Source: Mnemiopsis leidyi
Taxonomy: Eukaryota > Ctenophora > Tentaculata > Lobata > Bolinopsidae
Assembly: GCA_000226015.1 (NCBI GenBank)
Contig: JH154988.1
Span: 378,367-442,366 of the forward strand
Reading direction: 5' to 3'
Length of the DNA stretch: 64,000 bases
Shown here: positions 39,601 through 51,600 of the stretch, in pieces
Numbering within the stretch: the stretch's first letter is position 1
Layout of the letters: every line of letters starts with the position of its first letter
Made by a program: the position numbers and the translations under genes
Notes under the pieces: generated by a model
The model's input: only the letters and a program-made list of their open reading frames with translations
The model's database searches: none
Told to the model about the DNA's origin: nothing

Positions 39601-42600
39601 TTCACTACGCCTTACTGGCGGCAGTTTTTCCTGAAGTTCCTTTATCCGAGGATAGCCCGATTGTTAAGCAGGCAGATGCATTCCACTCTCTTCTAAACCC
39701 TTATCATTTGTCGAACCCCCCAGGCGTCGATCCTAACCTAAACGTCACACTGGACGTTGAAATTCAGCCGAACTACGAAGTTGCTCTCAGCTGGGCAGTC
39801 TCGGACCGAAGAGAAACGGCTTACCTGTACAAGCTAACAGTAAGTTGTTGAATTGTAACTTCATCCTTTTATTGTAACTTCATCCTTTCAACGAACTTTC
39901 AGTCTCTAACCTCGATCTCTTACTTACCGAAACAGTCTGTAACTTGAACTAACTATCCTCGCTAAACTGTCTTCTCTCAATTGGAATGTTGTGACCTGTG
40001 AAGATGTATGTCCGGCTTGTTATTGTGAAGTTATCATATCACTTAGAGCTTTAGAGGGAAAAGAACCGTTTAAGATCCGTTTATAATCCGCTTAAGAACC
40101 GCTTAAGAACCATTTAAGAACCGCATAGAACGTTTAAGAACCGCTTTAGAACCGTTTGAGAGCCGTTTGAAAACCGCTGAAGAACTGTTTTAGTTCTTAA
40201 GCGGTTGTTGAATGGTTCTTGAACGGTTCTCAAGCGGTTCTTAAACGGGTCTTCGGTGGTGGAAGGTGTTTGACTCTTAGTCCCACCTAGATTAAGAAAT
40301 TGTCCGGTGAAGCTGGTAAGGAGAAGAGAAACTTCCAGTCTCCTCAAATACGAAATTCGGGTGCAGAGTTCCAGGTCGACGGGAAAAACTCTCCTTTTAT
40401 CGGTAGGAAGCAGGGAAAAATAGAGATTTTGAATTGTAGACTTATTGAAATTAGCTACATGATGCAATTATAATGTGCTATTTGTACTGTTGTTCTAGTT
40501 TCATCCCTTCCTAATGTCGATCATGAATCTTAGACACGATTTTTTATGTTTAACGCTGCCTCTATTAGAAATAAAGACCAGTCTGCGAGCTCTGACGGTG
40601 AAGGGCCTGGTCCACCACGCCCCATACCAAATATCTGTTGCTATCTGCCCCGACCCCACTTCACTCTGCAGAATCGCTTCCGAATATCGGAAAATTTTTG
40701 TTGCTTTTGCCGGTAAGAAACTTACATTTTTTTTCGATTTAAAGATTTCCTTTTTCAAGCTTGATTTACGAGTAGGGGTGATGAAGGTTAATTTTTGATC
40801 GCGATGCTACTATAATTATAATATTTTTTCAAGCCCTGCTGATGTTATCATATTTCAGAGCAATACTACTATCAGCAATTCTACAGTGGACCTGGGGGGC
40901 CTATCAGCCACCAGACAGTTCAAAATATGGTATGATACACAACACATTTACAGTTACCATGTCTTAATCACCATGTCGCCTATATACCATCACCTAGAAA
41001 TATAAACGCCATACCTCGACAATCCAACACTAACTTCCAGGTCGTACACGCTACACAAAACAGCAGCTCTCTACCACACTTCTCCATAACAAACTTCCAG
41101 GTCGTACACGCTACACAAAACAGCAGCTCTCTACCTCACTTCTCCATAACAAACTTCCAGGTCGTACACGCTACACAAAACAGCAGCTCTCTTCCTCACT
41201 TCTCCATAACTAACTTCCAGGTCGTACACGCTACACAAAACAGCAGCTCTCTACCTCACTTCTCCATAACAAATATCACACCGACCTCCTTTCTGGGAAA
41301 ACTAACTTTCTCCAACCAGATTGACGGTAATTACTTTAACTAAGTCTTGTTATTTAACTAAACAAATTCTTGCGCCTTCACATATTATTTTTTTAGGCGC
41401 TTAGTAGTCATGTCCTATCACATTTTATCCAAACACTTTATCAAAGAAAACACGAACTTCAGGGAGCAATGTGACCCAGGGAGAAATGTGGTACAAACTC
41501 TTCCGATCTCAGGGTACAACCTTCCAGGACCTACTACTGGGACCATCCTTCCAGCTCAGTCCTGTCCACCCGTCAGGTATATATATCAGTTCGTGTTCTT
41601 ATCGTGTCGTTTATCCCTGCTGCGCTAAGTTTCGCTCTAATGCTGGATCTTCAATTAATGATCTCAGCTTGCCTGCTTAGAAGTAGAACACGTGTAATAC
41701 TCAAAGTAACCAGTAAACTCTACTGAAACGTGTTTGTCTCCAGGTTACTGCGACTTTCTGGTGGACGAGGAGCAAGGAAAAGGGAACTTTACCTGGCCCT
41801 ACGTTCGAGAATTTTCTCATGTTGTGCTTCCCTGCAATCTTAGTTTCCCGTAAGTTTTGATATTTGCTTTAGTTCTCTCTTAACCTATAAATAACATGAC
41901 TAATTTTATACACTGCAATCTTAGTTACCCGTAAGGGCGTAAGTTTTAATGTTTATTTAGTTTTCTTTTAACCTACACAAAACATGACTAGTTTTACTCT
42001 GCAATCTTAGTTTCCCGTAAATTTAAATTTAATATTTAGTTTTCTTTTAACCTATGCAAAACATGACTAGTTTTACCCTACAATCTTAGTTCCTCGTAAG
42101 TTTTAATGTTTGCTTTAGTTTTCTTTTAACCTATACAAAACATGACTAGTGTAATAGTTTAGGCTGATTTGAAATATTGTTATCATTTCTCAATCAGCAA
42201 ATCTCCTTTTTCTAAAATAGAGTTAAGAGTTTCCTAACCGCCAGGAACTCCACCGAGACGAGGACGAGGAGGTGTGGTTTAGAGAGGTGGGAGGAGGAGG
42301 CTGACTACTCCTCCTGCCCTTACTCTCCGTCAACCAGCGGGGACATACAGCGGCTACTTGACGTTAGTACTGAGATATACGGTGTAGTGGTTATAGCTAC
42401 AATATGATTTAAGTTTGATGTAAACAACAATCAAACAGGAGTTTAATTATTGTTGATTTCTGTTATAAATTGTTGCTTTTCTTCAAGTTAGACGTAAATA
42501 GTTGGAAATAGCACTCACGACGCGACTTATAGTCAGTAATCGCACCATATCAATAATTTTCAAGAATATATTTATGAGTTGACAAATGTAAATTGGTACC

Positions 42601-45600
42601 CGGTAACTGTCCCCTAATCCTCCTCAAAACCGAACTCACATATTAAGCAAACTTGTCCAATGAGCTCTATCCTGAGCGATTGATTTCGAACAATGAGGTC
42701 TGGCAATATATTCAGCTGGAAAAGAATTGTACATTTTTATTACATTATGAGAGAAGGCTTGGCGCTCGGTGTATAAATACTCAACTAGCAAATTAATTTC
42801 GTCCGATAAAAGATTGGTTAAAGCATCATCAAAATCATTTTTCTGTAGAATGATACGAAGAATCTAATCTGCCAACTTCTCAGGCCTCAGCGGTTTTTCT
42901 CCAATTACTGTTCCTCAATCTAGGTCTCCCGTTTCTCCTCCCCATCTCGCTCATCAGTGTCCCATTTTCCGTCAAATTTTGAAAGCTTCCGTAAAGCATC
43001 TGCCTCCCCTGGAAGTACTTTCAGTCCATTAACCCCATCCTTACTACCTTATCCGGTTCTCCCTCTGCAGAGACTACTTCAAATTTGTGAACCTCAATCC
43101 CCGGTACTTTATAGGTCTCTCGGGTTGCGTTAGTCAACTCCAGCTCGTATATAAGTTGCTGAACAATGCAGGTTGCTTTCAGGTCGATCCCTCTTTCTAC
43201 TGCTAACCTTATCTTCCATATCTCTGTTAACAGCTAGCGCTCAAACTTCTGAACTCCGAGAAAATGGTTAACGTGAATATCTGGGGTAATCCCAACTAGA
43301 GAGTTGAGACCAACTTAACTACTCAACCATTAGTTACTCATTACTGAACACTACATCAGCCATGGCTATTTTTGTATCGGTTTGTGGTATTCCACGACCC
43401 ACGTATTTGTGAAGAAAAGTTACCACGTCTTATAATAGTGGTAAAGTAGAAAAATGGAGTAGTTGTTACAGGGTGAACACTGAGAGGCATGTCATATCAA
43501 AGTGATAATAGAATGGCTCCCGGTCGGAATTCCTGTTTACCTAGTTCCATATCTTATCAAATTATCAATAGCCGAGGCATTGCTGTAAATACCTTTAAAA
43601 AACACATGTTTTTACACACCGGAACCGTTTTCGCCCTTATTATTATGCGCCTTGCACTTCACACTTGGTGGGGGGTACAGTATCCATTAAATTGTTAGAA
43701 AGACAAGAAAAACTCCCACAGACAAAGATAACGAACGTCGGTGAAGCAGTTGAAGTGAGCAAGAGATTGACTGAGGTGACCACCGGTACCATGACAACCG
43801 AGACGATCGGTATGGCGTCACAAGCTATAACACAGATCGTGTCATCAGCTAATAACCCTGATATCTCTTTTAACGTGGACGTAAGGCCTATTCGTTTTCT
43901 AACTTTCTTAGACGTAATTACTCGAGGATCTGTCATATTGTTATCTGCAATTTATTGAACAATTAGTTGAAAAAGTTCAAAATTCTCGGCAAGTCCCTGT
44001 CTTAGTAATTTAGTAGCTTAGACATTTTTTAGCTATAAAGCTATTGATTTATCTTTTACAGGTAGCTGTAAATCTTGCTGGTGCTCTAGGAAACATCCAA
44101 TCGCTTGGACGCAATAAGGTGAGGTTAAAGTTAATGTAATTTGAAGATTCTCAAGATACTCAAATAATGAGAAACGTTCTTTTAGGGGGGGGGGGTCGCA
44201 AGTTTGATTTAACGTGCGACAGTAATAAGGAATTAGATACGATCAATCAAGATCAAGATATAGCGACACTTCCCCACGCGTAACGGAAGAGTTAACATTA
44301 ACAAGCACGAGTTTTCTCAGATTGTTCTTACAATTAGATTTTTTATTTCAGCTGTAAAACAAATTTGCGACACTGATCCCTACGGTTCTTTAAAGAGCAG
44401 TTTACTTTATTGATTGTACTGATCATTATGATTCTCAAACTGCAGTTAGCGAACGAAAACAGTGCAACAGCAGCTCAAAACATTGTTAAGGATGTAGAAA
44501 CCTACTGCCAAAACTTGACTGGGGATGGGAGCACCTTAGTAAACTACGCATCTTCGGATCTTAAACTTGCAGTGGTCTGTACTGAGTCCCAACTGTACTT
44601 TTTCTCAGTTTGATTTTGATAAAGCTTTATTTGTTGAACTTTTAGATATTAAGTTTGATACAGACAAGAGTATTCAAATAGACGGACCCATAAANNNNNN
44701 NNNNNNNNNNNNNNNNNNNNNNNNNNNNNNNNNNNNNNNNNNNNNNNNNNNNNNNNNNNNNNNNNNNNNNNNNNNNNNNNNNNNNNNNNNNNNNNNNNNN
44801 NNNNNNNNNNNNNNNNNNNNNNNNNNNNNNNNNNNNNNNNNNNNNNNNNNNNNNNNNNNNNNNNNNNNNNNNNNNNNNNNNNNNNNNNNNNNNNNNNNNN
44901 NNNNNNNNNNNNNNNNNNNNNNNNNNNNNNNNNNNNNNNNNNNNNNNNNNNNNNNNNNNNNNNNNNNNNNNNNNNNNNNNNNNNNNNNNNNNNNNNNNNN
45001 NNNNNNNNNNNNNNNNNNNNNNNNNNNNNNNNNNNNNNNNNNNNNNNNNNNNNNNNNNNNNNNNNNNNNNNNNNNNNNNNNNNNNNNNNNNNNNNNNNNN
45101 NNNNNNNNNNNNNNNNNNNNNNNNNNNNNNNNNNNNNNNNNNNNNNNNNNNNNNNNNNNNNNNNNNNNTGGGTCCGTCTATTTGAATACTCTTGTCTTAC
45201 AGATAAAAATAAATGTTCAACTTTACCACTTAAGAGGCTTGCCTGTATTTTGTTAATGTTTTTCAGGTAAAGTTGCCGGATAAAGATAGCTCAGACATTT
45301 TCATTGAGAGTAATTCTGACAGTGAAATGTCTATCGATTACAAGAAAAAGGTAAGGGTAGATTTTCTTTAAACATTTTGGGGGAAAATAATGCATGCAAA
45401 TGTCGTCATCATTAAGAATGATGATGTCATAGTAACCTCCTAAAAATAGAAGTGAAAGAAGTTCAGGACAGATAACTTAGTTCCTAATCTTCAAATCTTG
45501 AAACTGTTTCACAGACAAGCACTGAGTCTCAGCTAGACAGAATAAGCGTCAAGGTCCCTAAAGAACTGGTCAATCCTGTATCTAACGTGTTGGCTGTCAT

Positions 45601-48600
45601 TTACAAGGACAAATCCATGTTTCTTGCCAACGATCAGGTAGGTATTTCTAGAAATTTAGAAACTTTGTTGGTTTCCTCATCAGACTTGAAATGTAGAAAA
45701 ACGCGTTTTTATAAGAAAACAAAGAAAACCAAAAAAGTTACTAAGTCTAAAGAATGAGACTTTCCACTATGAGACTATGAGATATTTCTAGAAACCTTTT
45801 CTCTATTGAGACTCAACCCCTTCCATGGAGATTGTTTTTTTACACAGATTAAAAGGAGGACGAAAAGCAGATTTCAAGTGAAGCCCAAATTAACACTTTA
45901 TCTATCTCTATGCTCAAGCTCTTATTTTCTGCTCAGGGTTTGTCTGACGATGACTTCAACATACCGATTCTCTCACTAAGCATCAACACTATCAAGAAGG
46001 ACTCTGAGTTGGAGAATGCGGTGTTATTTAGTCTGACTGTAAATGATACGAACCGTCGCCAGCCTGTCTGTGTCTATTGGGATACTGAGGGTAAGTGACC
46101 TGTGTCTGTATCTGTATCTGTGTCTGTTTCTGATCTGTGTCTCTCTCCGTGTCTGTGTCTGCCTTTGTGTCTGTGTCCGTGCCTGTGTCCATCTGACTCT
46201 CTGTCTAATGGGGGTATTTGTACTACTTTTGTCTGACTTTGTCCGACCCTCATTCGAAGCGAATAGAGGAGAATAAAATGACGGGAGGGTGCGCGCTGCT
46301 GTACAAGTACTAGTTGCTCACCTCTCTTCCCTAATAAACTGGTAAAGTTGTATACTTCAAAAGTCAAGTAAATACCTAAATACCAAGGTTATGGACCCTA
46401 ATAAGAGAAAACCCCTACAGAAAACCCCTTATATTAGAGAAATTTGTCAGATTTTCTGACAGGCCGTTATGTGATAATATGCGCTTATTTTATTGCGATT
46501 ACAACAAAACGATTTTTTTAGTAATTCAAATTGAATACAATTTTATTTTATGTTCATTGGAAAAGGCGGAGCTGACTGCTGAGCATGAAAAATTAACGCA
46601 GAATTGCTCTAGGCTAAGCAGAGTGTGATTATTGCAATTATTGCGCGAGATGAGGCCGAGTGCATAATATAATAACTGCGCAATTATTTGTTTCTGTAAG
46701 CGAAAACCGAGTCCTTTAACTTTTTTATTGCACGACATAAGTGCAGCATACCTCGTGACCAGCAGACAACTAAAAACGGTCATGCAGATTCGCTGATACA
46801 GGGCTAGGGCTAGTAATTATTGAACCTCAATACTCACTAATCTGAGAATATTCTTATTTTGAGAGAATGAGACGGTTTCCACGTCTTGTTTTTGGTTTCA
46901 CTCAAAAGCCCCTAAACTGTTGAATAGATACATTATTTCAGAATTTTAGAGGGCCCTTCAAAATTTGTGATCGTATAAAATTTTTGTACATAAGTTTCAC
47001 AATGTCAATTTCGAATTCTTGATGTCTAAGACACATTCCCAGAACCAGAAAATTCCCGTTCCCGGTTTTATTCCGTTTGCGGTTTATTCCCGTTAATCAC
47101 ACTTACACTATTCTGGTTGTTCCCGGTCCAGATCAAAAACCGTTCCCAGTCGATCACAACAATCAAGATATTAATAATAACGTAGTTACTTCAACTTATT
47201 ATGTAAGTTTAAATGCTTCAATAATTAAATGTTGTCGCAACTATAATCAGTTTCTCTGCGTCTGATATTTTTTGTATTATAAGCTGCTGAAATTCCTTAT
47301 TCGGCAAAACCGTTAAACGCTTCAATGACTCAATAAGGTAGGCTATTTCCTTGGCCCTTACTTCTTTTTTTTAATCTTATACTTATTTTAATTCGGACAC
47401 TGATCCAGCAGCTACATGTTACACAAGTGTAACGGCCAATTACAGGAGGCCGAATGTCCAATTGTCCAATTATACATACACGCCAGTGACGGTTAAGGTA
47501 GTGTGTCGCCCGAGACTTCGCTGCAATGGGCAGCTACTCATTTAACCCTCACACCCGATTTCTCGAGAATTCGGCTGAGTGGACCGTGGGGCTGCATAGA
47601 TCCAACGGAATCCTTAGCTGAGCATCAACAAAGCTCACCACATGGCCAGTGCCGCAGCTGGGAATCTAACCTTTCGATTAGCAGATAGACGATTTAACCG
47701 ACTGCGCCACTGAGTCATGTAAATTAATTTAAATTACAATCTTTAAACGAATGCCTATTCAAATTTAACAGGCATTTTTCCGTACTAATTGCTAAACGAA
47801 CCGGGCTTTCAACAAGATAGAATCTGGGATTATTAATATTAGAATATTGAACTCGATCATATTGATACATTCAGAAATGAATTTAGTAATAAGTAATCAA
47901 TTAAAAAAAGTCAAAATGCATGTGTTGTAGACTGTAGTAAATATTTCAGCTGTGGAATCTGTATAAACCAATAATCTAAAATTGATCCGTGTTTGTCTTA
48001 GAATCATACATAATAGGACATAATTGAATTTTATTGTAAAAACTCCAATTATGCAAGCAGTAAATGGAATTAGCAACCCAAGAAAGGCCGGTTTTAGGAA
48101 AATTATGTAAAAATAAGATAACGATGAATGCGCTGTACAGCTACTATCGACTTCAAGCTTTGCAAAGCAAAAAGGCAAGCAATTTAAACATTTTAGTTTG
48201 CAAAAATTTCTCTCCGACCCACTTAATGAATAACTTTTGAGTTTTGCAATGTTTCATGTAGATTTATTATATCTAAGGTCTATTGTCAACTACTTGTGTT
48301 TGAAGTGTCTGAACTTTATAGTTGATAGCCTGTACTGCATGTTCCTCCTTACTTCCCCCGTTTTGATGCAATGGGGGGGGAGTCAGCATGTTGTTGAGTT
48401 ACACCACTGATCTAGACAAGAGAACAAGTTGTAGTATTGAGAGTTTGTTAGAAGTTTTGTTATGCTGATTTTATCTCTTGACTCTGTTATCTACGTAACC
48501 TGGGTAATCTGTTTTAGATTGAAGCAGCATCATTTGCATGCATTTTTACATCGGTAAAAAGATAATTCGGTTTGTTATCGCATCGGAATACATATAACAT

Positions 48601-51600
48601 TTTCGTTGTATTTTATGAGAAGTTCTATAAAAGACACGATTCACGAACCTGTGACATGAGCAGTATCATACTACATCGCTGTTTCTTGAGTATCAAGATT
48701 CGATCTTCGATCTGTTTTCCTTAACTTTAAGTTTTCTCTTCGACCTGAAAATTACTAATACTAACTCATATCTTAATATGTGCAGTGTCAAGTATAGTGA
48801 AATATAAAACTTCTGCAGATCAGACAAAGAATGTATATATAATATATTATATATATATAATAGTGATAAGTTTAATCTAGAATGCTTGTTCCACTTTACC
48901 TCTGTTAACTGAGAAAGTGAGTTTCTGAGTTAGCAGCTGTAACCTAGACCAGACAAAGTTTCTGAAACTTGTCACGGTCAGACAGTAAATGTAGAAGTTA
49001 CACATTGTATTTAGGTACAGAACGGACCAGGCTACTCTATCAAACGTTATCATTTCTTTGTTTGGGGCTTTTTCATCATACACTATGGAACTTAAAATCA
49101 CCAAAACAAAATAAGGAATCCAGGAAACACAGAAGACAGTTGCAGTTAAAAGTGTTGTCATAATTCCTTGCCATTTTAAACCCTCTCTTCTCCTTGAGGC
49201 AACTTGTTTTGCTATTACCAGCAAGTACACCGATGTAGCTATAATCAGGCATGTTGAGAATATAAGGAAGATTCCCCAAAAAAGAAGAAATAGATATATC
49301 CAGATGTATGATGAGAAACTGTAATAACAACCATAATCGATGTATGTAAAGTATACATCTCCCATATCCAATACTAACATTGATATTAGCCAGATCAGTG
49401 CGATACCCCAACATGATCCACAGAACACGTGAGCTTTCTTTGAGGATGCTGTTCCGAATATGAGTGGGTACTTGACGAGGAGAAGTTTACTCGTGGTCAT
49501 AGTACAGATGAGGAGATAGCTTGCTGGGTTGACATAGTAAGCTGCATAAGTGGATACTCGGCAAATGATATCGCCTAGAACCCACATATCGTAAATGATG
49601 ATCGAGACAAACATTGGCAGAACTTGCAAAGTGACCACTAGCAAATCGCAAACTGCAATATGCTGGATGATAGTCACAATAACTCTGTTTAGTTTGATGG
49701 CATTGTGCTTGATAGATGCAACAAGAATGGTGGTGTCCCCGATAAAAGAAGAGAGGATTATAAAGAGATAATATCCAGCCCATGTGTATCTCAGAGCGGC
49801 ACTTTCAAGACCATATCTAGTTTTGTTACTTTCCTCCTGATCAAATACACTCATTATTTCACGTTCTGTTCTTCTGTGTGTTTTCTTAGACAAAGTACCG
49901 CAGATAGGATAGCAAGCTGACACAAACAAAAGTGTAAATAACAAAGTTGGTGGTGCAAACGAGACTTATAACCCCGGCCACTTCCTCACTTTGCCGTTCC
50001 TGTTTTACGTTTCACATCCGGAGATCCAGTCACCTTCACTTCCAAGAAGTTATTTTGCTACTCAGTTATAGATTTCCCATTACAAGCATCACACGATCAT
50101 ACTCGGAAGTTAATCTCTAACAGTGTAACTTATCACTTCACATCAACAACGCGAACGTGAGAGAGATAGTAGCGATTTATAAATTCCTTCACTACTTGCG
50201 AGTTTTTCTACTCTAAGTAACATTTTAACGATAAGACACTAATTTATAAGAATTGATATGTTAATCTGGATCCTGGGTTCAATTTTACTTCACAGGCAGA
50301 GAATTCTCGATCTAAACTTCGTTTAATATGCTAATACCTCCGATAACAGTTTCTGAAAATTGCTGAAACAACATTCAATTTAATGCCTTGTTTATGAGAT
50401 AACACTCAAAACTGTTAAATACATACCTAATTTCAGAGGGCCCTTCAAAGCGGTCGCGCAGATTTTGCTGAGACAGTGCCATTCACTCTACTTCGAAAAT
50501 CCGAGAATTCTTATCGAATATTTGATGCTTGTTGTAATTGTATCTTTATTGTCCAAAACTTGAGCTAATTGATTTCAGGCCACACCTGGACAACAGAGGG
50601 AGTAGTGATGGTTTATAGTGACGACAAAAACATCATCTGTAAGACCACTCATCTCACCAGCTTTTCTGCCCTCTTGGTGCGTATTAGACCTAATATTTAT
50701 TTGGACGGTAATCTTGAATTATTGCTGCAAAGCAAACTTCCAAATATTGTGGTTAGGAAATTAATGACATATGCATAAGTGACACTATAACAGCTATTTG
50801 TGCAACTCAGATGCTAGCTATAGCTTACTGGTCCGGTACTATGTTTTAATTTCCTGTGAAATGAATGAGATTGTTTCCTTTTCAGCTTCCAGCCCAGGAT
50901 GACTACATCCTGTCGATAATATCCCAGATCGGAACTTCAATCTCAATTGTTTGTCTGTTTGCCACCGTCTTTCTTCTTTATATAGTCAGGTATGTGTTTT
51001 GTGATTGCATCTTAGGATAAGATTGACCAAGAACCTCTAAATTATTAAATAAATCTTAGACCTCATTAAAGAATCCTTGGTAATGTTACTGAAAGTGTAA
51101 CTTATGAATTTTGTGAAAGTTAGCTGGTCCCAATATCACAAAACCGCAGGTGTGTGCGGGAGTGTATGTCTACCAAGATCCACATCAACTTCGCCCTGGC
51201 TCTCTTCCTAGCTCTTCTCTTCTTCATGATCAACACTAACACCACATACCCTGGGACTTACTGCAAGGTGACTGTAAACTGGAAATTTATATCAGACATT
51301 AAAAGAGAACGGTCTTCGTGGGAGGGGGTGGTGTTTTGTTTTAGCATATAAAGGCTGGCTTCTTATTGGTCAATGGCTGTCACATGTTAGAGCAAATTTT
51401 TGAAACCTAACGAATACCGTTCTTTGCTGTACTGTATTTCTGTACATTATGGACATAGCATTTTTGTAGACGGAACTTTTTGTAGATTTAAAGAATTCTA
51501 GCTATTTCAAGACTCCTGAAGGGAGAGAGGAACACAATGAACTCTATAACGACAAACTGATAACTTCTTGTTCAGGCGATGGCAGGACTGACCCACTACT

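Noticed and set aside
43071-43171. Possible extra aGPCR exon after ctctgcag
   Set aside because: Its open frame (DYFKFVNLNPRYFIG) needs an incoming phase that the preceding exon does not supply; left out of the model, though the junction stays uncertain.
44567-45256. Long frame running through the 474-N gap
   Set aside because: Open only because N codons have no stops; the receptor exon ends at 44574.
46043-46276. 77-residue Leu/Cys/Val-rich frame
   Set aside because: Reads through the CTGTGT microsatellite in a different frame from the receptor exon.
49855-49944. N-terminal extension of GPCR 3
   Set aside because: Begins with TTG; the first ATG at 49854 gives a normal receptor N-terminus.
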